A stretch of 8,981 nt of DNA from Spirochaetaceae bacterium (GTDB lineage Bacteria; Spirochaetota; Spirochaetia; Treponematales; Breznakiellaceae), in contig JAITAE010000088.1 of NCBI GenBank assembly GCA_031284295.1, forward strand, positions 1 through 8,981. The letters run 5' to 3'. Shown here one piece after another: positions 1-5,226 of the stretch (positions are counted from its first letter, which is position 1; every line of letters begins with the position of its first letter). Under the pieces are notes generated by a model, which saw only the letters and a list, made by a program, of their open reading frames with translations, did not search any database and was not told the origin of the DNA. A program made the translations under genes and the position numbers.

Positions 1-9
1 GGCGGCTGA

Positions 10-153
10 ATGAATACGATGAGAATGAATTATGGATTTATAGGAATAGCCTCCAAAAACAGCGCGGAATTTAAGGGATTTGACATTCTTCAATCTGTAA
101 AATATATTCTAAACGGCATCTCTGCCGATGAAAAATTCAGGTTCGGGTACTGA
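10..153 (+). CDS. Small hypothetical ORF of 47 residues upstream of the SpsF-like gene
   Basis: I do not recognise this product. The frame opens at ATG 10, directly after an in-frame TGA (7-9) that could end a gene lying mostly outside the window. It closes at TGA 151-153, one base before ATG 155 of the next gene. Such close stop/start spacing is typical of translationally coupled genes. Further in-frame ATGs lie at 19 and 25. The peptide begins MNTMRMNYGFIGIAS and ends ISADEKFRFGY; its composition is protein-like, without the arginine or proline bias of shadow frames here. It may instead be the tail of a larger protein whose frame is broken at 7-9. Against it being a gene, a strong promoter-like sequence (80-108) lies inside the frame, and any ribosome binding site would fall outside the window. 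Confidence 0.3.
   Translation: MNTMRMNYGFIGIASKNSAEFKGFDILQSVKYILNGISADEKFRFGY
80..108 (+). promoter_or_regulatory. Sigma70-type promoter for the SpsF-like gene
   Basis: TTGACA (80-85) matches the -35 consensus exactly. TATATT (103-108) matches the -10 consensus at five of six bases, and the spacer is the ideal 17 bases. Transcription would start near 115, giving a leader of about 40 bases to ATG 155 but only about 13 to the alternative ATG 128. This is one reason for preferring 155. No experimental support is visible. Confidence 0.5.
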
Positions 154-154
154 T

Positions 155-874
155 ATGACGGTTGTTATTCTTCAGGCGCGGCTGGACTCCAGCCGTCTGC
201 CGTGCAAAGCCTTGCTTCCGCTTGACGGGGCGCCACTTATACTCCGTGTGATGGAATCCCTGTCGCGCCTTCCGGCGGACTTGCGTGTCCTTGCCTGTCC
301 GGAGGACTCGTTTGACACATTCAAAGCGCTCGCCGCGTCCGCCCGTTTTGAAATTTTTGCGGGTCCAAAGGACGATGTGCTTGGCCGTTTCTGTTTGGCT
401 ATCCGGCATTTCGGCCTTGACAGGGAAGGCGCTTGCAGGATCATCCGTGCCACCGGCGACAACCCGTTTGTTTTTTGCGACGCGGCGGAAGCCATAAACG
501 GCGAAGCCGCCGCGCTGAACGCCGGCTACGCGGGCTTTTCGGGGCTGCCATACGGCGCGGGGGTGGAATCCGTCGCCGTTCCGGCTCTTTTACGGGCCGA
601 AAAAGAGGCTGAAACGCCGTACCACCGCGAACACGTATGCCCCTACCTCTACGAAAACGGCAATGTCTTTACGCTGCACCGCCCGCCCGCGCCCGAAAAA
701 TGGCGGCGTCCGTCAATACGTCTGACTGTAGACACCGCCGCCGATTACGGGAACGCGAAACTGCTTTACACGGAACTTTCACGTTGCGCCCCGCCGGAAG
801 AGCGGGTGCTTGGCGAATGTATAATCGGCGCGTACAACAGAATTTTTTCGCCGCCGCCTGAAGCTTCCGTCTAA
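155..874 (+). CDS. SpsF-like nucleotidyltransferase (cytidylyltransferase family, surface polysaccharide)
   Basis: This is a probable cytoplasmic nucleotidyltransferase of the SpsF / acylneuraminate cytidylyltransferase family, which activates sugars as CMP or similar nucleotides for surface glycans or protein glycosylation. The N-terminus carries the nucleotide-binding signature VILQARLDSSRLPCK; the family usually has Gly where this protein has Cys. Other family landmarks are RATGDNP (about residues 98-104 from this start), GLPYGAGVE, YHREHVCPYLYEN and the late LTVDTAADY. The length of about 239 residues is normal. I chose ATG 155 because it puts the QAR motif at the usual distance from the N-terminus and directly follows the stop of the upstream small ORF; ATG 128 in the same frame would add nine residues. 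No strong ribosome binding site decides between them. The gene converges on the SulP gene and overlaps it by three bases. The sugar substrate cannot be read from the sequence; in a spirochaete, flagellin or envelope glycosylation is only a guess. Confidence 0.8.
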   Translation: MTVVILQARLDSSRLPCKALLPLDGAPLILRVMESLSRLPADLRVLACPEDSFDTFKALAASARFEIFAGPKDDVLGRFCLAIRHFGLDREGACRIIRATGDNPFVFCDAAEAINGEAAALNAGYAGFSGLPYGAGVESVAVPALLRAEKEAETPYHREHVCPYLYENGNVFTLHRPPAPEKWRRPSIRLTVDTAADYGNAKLLYTELSRCAPPEERVLGECIIGAYNRIFSPPPEASV

Positions 875-2577
875 TTGCAGCTTTCTATCGCTTCTTCCAG
901 CGTGGCAATGAAATTTTCATGGCCGCAGGCGGCGGTAAAACCGGACTTTTCCAGCGCGTTTTTCGGCTGGGATCGTATTTCGGTGATGATAAGGCGGATT
1001 TTCCTGCCTCGGCAGTTCATCAGAAACGATTCGAGGGCCGCAATGCCGGTGGAATCTATCGCGGGCACGGCGCGCATCCGCAGTATCACCGTTTTCGGCG
1101 CTTTCGCAAGATGAAGCAGCGTGTTTTGCAGCATATCCGCCACCCCAAAAAAGAAGGGCCCGTCTATCTCGTAAACCTCAATATCCTTGCTGTGAAGCGC
1201 CTTGATATTTTTTTCCGTATTCTTTTCGACATTGCCCATGGCAAGCGCGGTTATCACTTCATTATTCTGCGGCGTTATGTCCGCTATCTCTATCATCCTG
1301 CGTATGAACAGGAACACCGCGAGCAGCACGCCTATTTCTACCGCGAACGTAAGGTCAACCAGTACCGTCAGCGCAAACGTGATCAGCAGGACAAACACAT
1401 CGCTTTTCGGCGCCGTTTTTATTATGCGGATAAAGCGTCCCACGTTACCCATGTCCCACGAAACCACCATCAAAACCGCGGAAAGGCAGGCAAGCGGTAT
1501 CATTGAGACGGCGGGCGCGAGAAACAGTATGAACAGCACCAGCGTAAGCGAATGAACGATGCCGGAAACCGGACTTACCGCACCGGATTTGATGTTTGCC
1601 GCCGTCCGCGCGATTGCGCCGGTCGCCGGTATCCCGCCAAAAATCACCGAGGCGATGTTTCCTACGCCCTGCGCGACAAGTTCCGTGTTGGAATTGTGAC
1701 GGTCGCCGCCCATGCCGTCCGCTACGACGGCGGACAACAGCGATTCTATCGCGGCAAGCAGCGCTATCGAGAATGCGTCGGGAAAAACGTCGCGTATTGT
1801 GGACAGGCTTATCGCGGGAAAATTCGGGATGGGCAGCGCGGACGATGAGATGCTGCCAAACACATCGCCTATCGTTGGCGGCGGCAGTTTGAAAAGGTAG
1901 CAGACAATGGTGAGCGCCGATATGGCCACAACCGCGCCGGGTATACGCGGCGCAAAACGGCGCAGTATAACGATAATGAACACCGTACCGAGCCCCACGG
2001 CGAGAGTCGCTACATCAATCGTCCGCGCCGCGCTGAAATGCTGTACCCATTTTCCGATAAATTCCGGCGAACTTTGCGCTATATCGAGGCCGAAAAAGTC
2101 TTTTACCTGCTGCGAAAATATCAGCAAACCTATGCCGGTGGTGAATCCCGTAGTAACGGGATACGGTATGTATTTGATGAATTTGCCAAGCCCAGACAGG
2201 CCCATCAGTATCAGCAGGATACCCGCTATTATTGTGGCGGCGATGAGGCCCGCCATGCCCTGCCTGGCGATTATGTCATAGATTATAACCACAAAAGCGC
2301 CGGTGGGACCGGCTATCTGAAAGCGGCTGCCTCCGAGCGCGCTGACAAAAAAGCCCGCGATTATCGCCGTGTACAGGCCCTGCGCCGGTGTCCCGCCCGC
2401 CGCTATGCTGAAAGCCATTGCAAGCGGCATCGCCACTATGCCAACTATCAGGCCGGAAACGCAGTCCTTGCCAAACGCGCCCCACGAGTATGCAAAGCCG
2501 TCCGCGTTTTTTTTACTGAACAATTCCGCCATGCGCGGAACAAGGTCTTCGAGTTTGACAATTTTCAAACGTCGCAT
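871..2577 (-). CDS. SulP family inorganic anion permease with STAS domain
   Basis: This is an inner-membrane secondary transporter of the SulP (SLC26-like) family, whose members carry sulfate, bicarbonate, dicarboxylates or other anions. The transport domain begins near residue 36 with the typical run KDCVSGLIVGIVAMPLAMAF, followed by GLYTAIIAG and the IAGPTGAF segment at about residues 88-95. Many hydrophobic helices continue to about residue 430. A cytoplasmic STAS domain fills residues 466-568 and contains AIDSTGIAALE around residues 506-516, the loop that carries the phosphorylatable serine in anti-sigma antagonists. The total of 568 residues is normal, so the gene looks intact. The start is uncertain: ATG 2577 has only a weak upstream AAGATGG, and Met15 (MAELFSKK) is an alternative. 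The stop TAG (873-871) overlaps the stop of the convergent SpsF gene. The substrate is not determinable; sulfate and bicarbonate are both possible. Confidence 0.9.
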   Translation of the reverse strand: MRRLKIVKLEDLVPRMAELFSKKNADGFAYSWGAFGKDCVSGLIVGIVAMPLAMAFSIAAGGTPAQGLYTAIIAGFFVSALGGSRFQIAGPTGAFVVIIYDIIARQGMAGLIAATIIAGILLILMGLSGLGKFIKYIPYPVTTGFTTGIGLLIFSQQVKDFFGLDIAQSSPEFIGKWVQHFSAARTIDVATLAVGLGTVFIIVILRRFAPRIPGAVVAISALTIVCYLFKLPPPTIGDVFGSISSSALPIPNFPAISLSTIRDVFPDAFSIALLAAIESLLSAVVADGMGGDRHNSNTELVAQGVGNIASVIFGGIPATGAIARTAANIKSGAVSPVSGIVHSLTLVLFILFLAPAVSMIPLACLSAVLMVVSWDMGNVGRFIRIIKTAPKSDVFVLLITFALTVLVDLTFAVEIGVLLAVFLFIRRMIEIADITPQNNEVITALAMGNVEKNTEKNIKALHSKDIEVYEIDGPFFFGVADMLQNTLLHLAKAPKTVILRMRAVPAIDSTGIAALESFLMNCRGRKIRLIITEIRSQPKNALEKSGFTAACGHENFIATLEEAIESCN

Positions 2578-3313
2578 AAGGCCATCTTAACCCGCCTGAA
2601 GGTTTCGGACAAGTCGACCCCGCCAAGCCCACTACCCGCCGGCATGGGTTTTAAATACGCCGGGCCGCCGGCTGCCTAAAATACGCGGGCGGCGGGCTGG
2701 GCTGCCCGGCGGGGCGGGGACTTTTCTTGACAGACAAAACTTTTTATAATGGAGGTTATTCTGGAACTCCGGGGTCCGGGGCCCCCGGCGGGGCGTTAAC
2801 TTGTAGAAGGCGAGTTTTGGAACAGGCTCAATGAAAAAATGAAGGGGTGAATTGTGATTTTTTTGATTTTTGGCGTAGCGGCGGACCTTATCGGGCTGTC
2901 TGTCGCGCCGGTAAGATTTAACCTCTATGGGGAAAACACCCTGCGCGTTCAATCTGCGAATAACACGTTTTCGCCTGAACGTTGCCTTTTCAAGCGGAGA
3001 TGCGATGGCAACCGCGCTTTTAACCAAACTGTTACGCGGCCTGGCGCATTGCCGCCCAAATTTTCTGCCGCCGCGGAGTTTCGCCTGTAAACGTGAAATC
3101 ACGATAGTTCCGCGGTTTTTATCACGCGCCGGGGTATGCTTCGGCTGCGATATATCGGTTTCTTTCCCGGCGGCGGCATTTTTGATTGCCGGGATGAATA
3201 GCACTTAGACCCCTGAGGGCAATGCTGGCAGCCGCTGCGCTTGTAGGTTTTTACGTTGCTTTGCGCCAGAGAACCTGCGGTTTATGAGTTGCTGTCGTAG
3301 CGCACGCGATACT
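2578..3313. other. Gene-poor intergenic region, about 735 bases
   Basis: I see no convincing gene here. Open frames exist on both strands: - strand 2632-3204, and + strand 2854-3090 and 2927-3208. They overlap one another and start without good ribosome binding sites. The - frame is rich in Arg, Lys and Pro and runs through GC-rich repeat DNA, as expected of chance frames in GC-rich sequence. The left third holds degenerate GC-rich repeats and a copied 12-base string CCCGGCGGGGCG (2705-2716 and 2784-2795). Between those copies lie TTGACA (2727-2732), TATAAT (2745-2750) and GGAGG (2751-2755). The right part, 3209-3313, shows nothing I can name. The SulP promoter probably lies near the left edge; a weak candidate on the - strand is TTGTCC, 17 bases, then TAAGAT. 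Confidence 0.5.
2653..2706. repeat. Degenerate GC-rich tandem duplication
   Basis: Two adjacent stretches, 2653-2676 and 2679-2706, both begin AAATACGC. They continue with alternating GGC and CGG blocks and end GGCTGCC. They read as a diverged tandem copy of roughly 25 bases in non-coding DNA upstream of the SulP gene. No coding frame explains the similarity. Confidence 0.4.
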
Positions 3314-3469
3314 TAGGGAAGCGCTGATTAAATAGGGCGGCGGATTGGGGGGTAGCGGAATACCGCGCTTGCGCGGGATGGAGCGCAGGGGGGCGCGACA
3401 GGCAGGCGGCTATGTGCCGGTGACGGCATGGAAAACAGCGCCCCCTTTTTAATAATCAGCGTTGCCTTA
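3314..3469. mobile_element. MITE-like element, copy 1 (156 bases, TA-flanked)
   Basis: This is a small non-coding element related to copy 2 at 4825-5048. The left end reads TAGGGAAGCGCTGATTA (3314-3330). The right end, read on the other strand, is TAAGGCAACGCTGATTA (3469-3453), matching at 14 of 17 positions. TA at both ends fits target duplication of the kind made by IS630 / Tc1-mariner transposases, which mobilise MITEs; that assignment is inference. Inside are a perfect hairpin CCGCGC-TT-GCGCGG (3363-3376) and a 31-base block (3404-3434) identical to copy 2. A terminator-like stem with a T-run follows. No protein is encoded, so movement would need a transposase supplied from elsewhere. Its right end is more eroded than that of copy 2. 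It lies about 90 bases upstream of the amidohydrolase gene. Confidence 0.65.
3388..3450 (+). terminator. Terminator-like stem within element copy 1
   Basis: The arm GGGGGCGC (within 3388-3396) pairs with GCGCCCCC (3438-3445), followed by TTTTT (3446-3450). The 41-base interior holds a second hairpin, TGCCG (3415-3419), loop GTGA, CGGCA (3424-3428). The same architecture occurs in copy 2. Whether it stops transcription is not shown; the branched interior is larger than in ordinary intrinsic terminators. Confidence 0.4.
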
Positions 3470-3492
3470 GGCAGTTTGCAAGGTAACGGTAT

Positions 3493-3527
3493 TGCATAAA
3501 ATTTCATTTTTTATGTATCTTTATGCA
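3493..3527. promoter_or_regulatory. AT-rich inverted repeat upstream of the amidohydrolase gene
   Basis: TGCATAAA (3493-3500) is repeated perfectly and inverted as TTTATGCA (3520-3527), with 19 bases between the arms. The segment is markedly AT-rich compared with its surroundings and sits 33 bases before the start codon, where a promoter and operator would be expected. A weak promoter could be TTGCAT (3492-3497), 18 bases, then TATCTT (3516-3521). It could be a regulator site or simply AT-rich promoter DNA. Confidence 0.3.
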
Positions 3528-3559
3528 TGGCCTAAGTACGGGACACATTTGGAGGTACG

Positions 3560-4738
3560 ATGCTCACCGGTGAAATAAAACTCCGCATAGAAAAGTACTA
3601 CCCCAGGGGGGTGGAACTGCGCCGTCACATTCATCAGTACCCGGAACTTTCGGGGCGCGAGGTTGAAACGGCCGGGCTTGTCGCGGATACGCTGAGGGAA
3701 GCGGGTATCGAAGTGCGGACAGGTATCGGTGGAAATGGCGTACTCGGCATAGTACGAGGTGGAAAGCCGGGCAAAACCGTGCTGTTGCGGGCGGATATGG
3801 ACGCGCTGGAACTGAACGAGGCCGCCGATGTGCCGTACAAATCAAAAAAGCCGGGGATTATGCACGCCTGCGGGCATGACGGGCATACGGCGGCGCTGTT
3901 GATGGCCGGTATGGTTTTGAACGACTTAAAAGACAGGCTGCCCGGTACGGTAAAATTGATGTTCCAGCCGGCGGAAGAGACCACCGGCGGCGCGGAGCGT
4001 ATGATTGAAGCAGGTATACTGGAGGATCCCAGTGTGGACGCCGCTTTTGGCTGCCACCTGTGGGGGGATGCGGAGGAAGGAACGGTTCTGGTAAAGGCCG
4101 GGCCGGTGATGGCCTCGCCGGACGAATTTCGCATCACGATCAAAGGTTCAGGCGGGCACGGCGGGATGCCTCACCTTGCGGTTGACCCGGTAAGCTTGGC
4201 CGCCCAGGTTATACTACAGTTTCAGACCATAGTGAGCCGCCGCAAGAATCCGCTGGAGCCCGCCGTGCTTTCGGTCTGTATGATACGCGGCGGGTATACG
4301 CACAACGTGATCCCGGAAACCGTGGATATGATGGGCACGATAAGAACATTTAACGAGGGGATGCGCGATTTTATTCCATGCGAGATGGAAAAGGTGCTGC
4401 GGGGTATAACTTCGGCGGCGGGCGCTTCGTATACCTTTAACGTAACAAAACGTTTTCTGCCCCTCGTCAACGATGCGGCGGCGACGGCCCTTGTCCGGAA
4501 AGCGGCGGAAGAGGTACTGGGGCCGGACAATGTTCACGAGGCGGTGGCCAGTATGGGCGGGGAAGATTTCGCGTACATTGCCAAAAATGTTCCCGCATCG
4601 TTCTTTTTTGTCGGCATAGCGCGGGAAGGGAAAGCGGTACCCCATCATAGCCCGCATTTCCGGTGGGACGAAGGGGCGCTCCGTGTGGCCGCCGCCTGTC
4701 TCTGTCAGACAGCCGTCGATTTTTTGCTGGAATCTTGA
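3560..4738 (+). CDS. M20 (M20D) family metal-dependent amidohydrolase
   Basis: This is a cytoplasmic metallo-amidohydrolase of the M20D group, which includes N-acyl-amino acid amidohydrolases, hippurate hydrolase and IAA-amino acid hydrolases. These enzymes release amino acids from N-acylated forms. Metal-binding residues are all present: Cys104 and His106 in HACGHDGH (102-109), Glu139/Glu140 in QPAEE, His166 in GCHLWG and His363 in HHSPHF. The dimerisation-domain segment GSGGHGGMPH (196-205) is also present. RRHIHQYPELSGRE near residue 21 is the typical N-terminal signature. The 392 residues match the family's full length, with no signal peptide. GGAGGT (3551-3556) lies three bases before the ATG: a strong but unusually close ribosome binding site. 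The gene stands alone, bracketed by the two repeat elements, so it is probably monocistronic. The actual substrate (acyl amino acid, hippurate or a peptide-like amide) cannot be told from sequence. Confidence 0.92.
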   Translation: MLTGEIKLRIEKYYPRGVELRRHIHQYPELSGREVETAGLVADTLREAGIEVRTGIGGNGVLGIVRGGKPGKTVLLRADMDALELNEAADVPYKSKKPGIMHACGHDGHTAALLMAGMVLNDLKDRLPGTVKLMFQPAEETTGGAERMIEAGILEDPSVDAAFGCHLWGDAEEGTVLVKAGPVMASPDEFRITIKGSGGHGGMPHLAVDPVSLAAQVILQFQTIVSRRKNPLEPAVLSVCMIRGGYTHNVIPETVDMMGTIRTFNEGMRDFIPCEMEKVLRGITSAAGASYTFNVTKRFLPLVNDAAATALVRKAAEEVLGPDNVHEAVASMGGEDFAYIAKNVPASFFFVGIAREGKAVPHHSPHFRWDEGALRVAAACLCQTAVDFLLES

Positions 4739-4742
4739 CAGC

Positions 4743-4777
4743 CGCGCATGGATAAAATGCTTATGCGCGTTTACTTT
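4743..4777 (+). terminator. Possible intrinsic terminator of the amidohydrolase gene
   Basis: CGCGCAT (4743-4749) pairs perfectly with ATGCGCG (4763-4769) across a 13-base loop, starting five bases after the stop codon. The trailing sequence TTTACTTT is T-rich but interrupted, so termination would be weak. The stronger terminator-like stem in element copy 2 lies further downstream. Confidence 0.4.
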
Positions 4778-4852
4778 GGTATCAAAAGATATGTGGATTA
4801 CACGGACGTTTCGTAATAGAACACTAGGGAAGCGCTGATTAAATAGGGCGGC

Positions 4853-4955
4853 GGAATAACCGCTACGCGGTTATTCCCGGAGTTTGCTACGCAAACTCCA
4901 GCCGGTGTTGGCTGAGGCCCCTGATTGGGGGGTAGCGGAAGACCCGCGTAGCGGG
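4853..4955. repeat. Series of short hairpins with GC-TAC-GC tips in element copy 2
   Basis: Hairpin one pairs GGAATAACCGC (4853-4863) with GCGGTTATTCC (4867-4877) around TAC. Hairpin two pairs GGAGTTTGC (4879-4887) with GCAAACTCC (4891-4899), also around TAC. A weaker one pairs AGCC (4900-4903) with GGCT (4910-4913). A later one pairs CCCGC (4943-4947) with GCGGG (4951-4955) around GTA, the complement of TAC. The stems differ in sequence but share the tip GCTACGC or its complement. Hairpins one to three fall within the 68-base segment that copy 1 lacks. Confidence 0.65.
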
Positions 4956-4965
4956 GCTGTAGCGA

Positions 4966-5028
4966 GGGGGGCGCGTCGATTAGGCGGCTATGTGCCGGTG
5001 ACGGCATGGAAATAGCGCCCCCCTTTTT
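4966..5028 (+). terminator. Terminator-like stem within element copy 2
   Basis: GGGGGGCGC (4966-4974) pairs perfectly with GCGCCCCCC (5015-5023) and is followed at once by TTTTT (5024-5028). The 40-base interior contains the same TGCCG/CGGCA hairpin as copy 1. It lies between the amidohydrolase gene and the flagellar operon, on the coding strand of both, so it could insulate them. The long branched interior makes this less certain than for a plain terminator. Confidence 0.45.
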
Positions 5029-5112
5029 AATGAATCAGTGCTTCCCTAACCTATGTGATAGATGGGCTGTCCCTTACGTGGGAGGCGCGGCGGGCGTATT
5101 TGGAGAATTGCC

Positions 5113-5140
5113 TAAACAAGGTGGCTTTAAGCGCCGAAAT
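5113..5140 (+). promoter_or_regulatory. Sigma28 (FliA)-like promoter of the fliK-flgD-flgE operon
   Basis: TAAA (5113-5116), a 16-base gap, then GCCGAAAT (5133-5140) resembles the sigma28 consensus TAAA-N15-GCCGATAA, with six of eight -10 bases matching and a spacer one base long. Transcription would begin about 80 bases before fliK. As I recall, a sigma28-like promoter has also been described before tap1 in other treponemes. No equally good sigma70 promoter is visible between 5049 and 5226. Confidence 0.45.
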
Positions 5141-5226
5141 TCTACTTAGATATTCTTGCGGAAGCTGACGGAACGGCTCCGGTAATCCAAATGAACACGG
5201 ATTGTCATTCTTGAGGAGGCAGGGCA

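Larger units (their letters stand above)
4825..5048. mobile_element. MITE-like element, copy 2 (224 bases, TA-flanked)
   Basis: This is the better-preserved and longer copy of the element. The left end TAGGGAAGCGCTGATT (4825-4840) matches the right end read on the other strand, TAGGGAAGCACTGATT (5048-5033), at 15 of 16 positions, again with TA at each border. It has the same orientation as copy 1 and carries 68 more bases near the left end, made almost entirely of short hairpins. The conserved 31-base core is at 4982-5012. Chance - strand frames cross it (4798-5007) but look non-coding. Assignment to an IS630/Tc1-mariner-type MITE rests on the TA borders and terminal repeats only. It separates the amidohydrolase gene from the flagellar operon. 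Confidence 0.7.

Noticed and set aside
919..1506. 195-codon + frame inside the SulP gene
   Set aside because: It is an antisense shadow of an intact, well-recognised permease, and its composition is rich in His, Arg and Tyr.
2727..2750. TTGACA and TATAAT as a promoter
   Set aside because: Both boxes are perfect but the spacer is 12 bases, far from the 16-18 needed, and no gene follows.
2632..3204. 190-codon frame on the - strand
   Set aside because: It is rich in Arg, Lys and Pro, crosses GC-rich repeats, overlaps two + frames, lacks a good ribosome binding site and contains no motif I recognise.
2854..3208. Two overlapping + frames (2854-3090 and 2927-3208)
   Set aside because: They compete for the same DNA, have no clear ribosome binding site and show no recognisable domain. 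A pseudogene cannot be excluded.
4734..4758. TTGACA at the end of the amidohydrolase gene as a promoter
   Set aside because: The nearest -10-like TAAAAT is only 12 bases away, and the region forms a terminator-like hairpin instead.
4853..4955. CRISPR-like array
   Set aside because: The hairpins are adjacent with no regular spacers or repeated units; only the tips are shared.
4798..5007. 69-codon - frame over element copy 2
   Set aside because: It runs through hairpins and the terminal repeat of a non-coding element.
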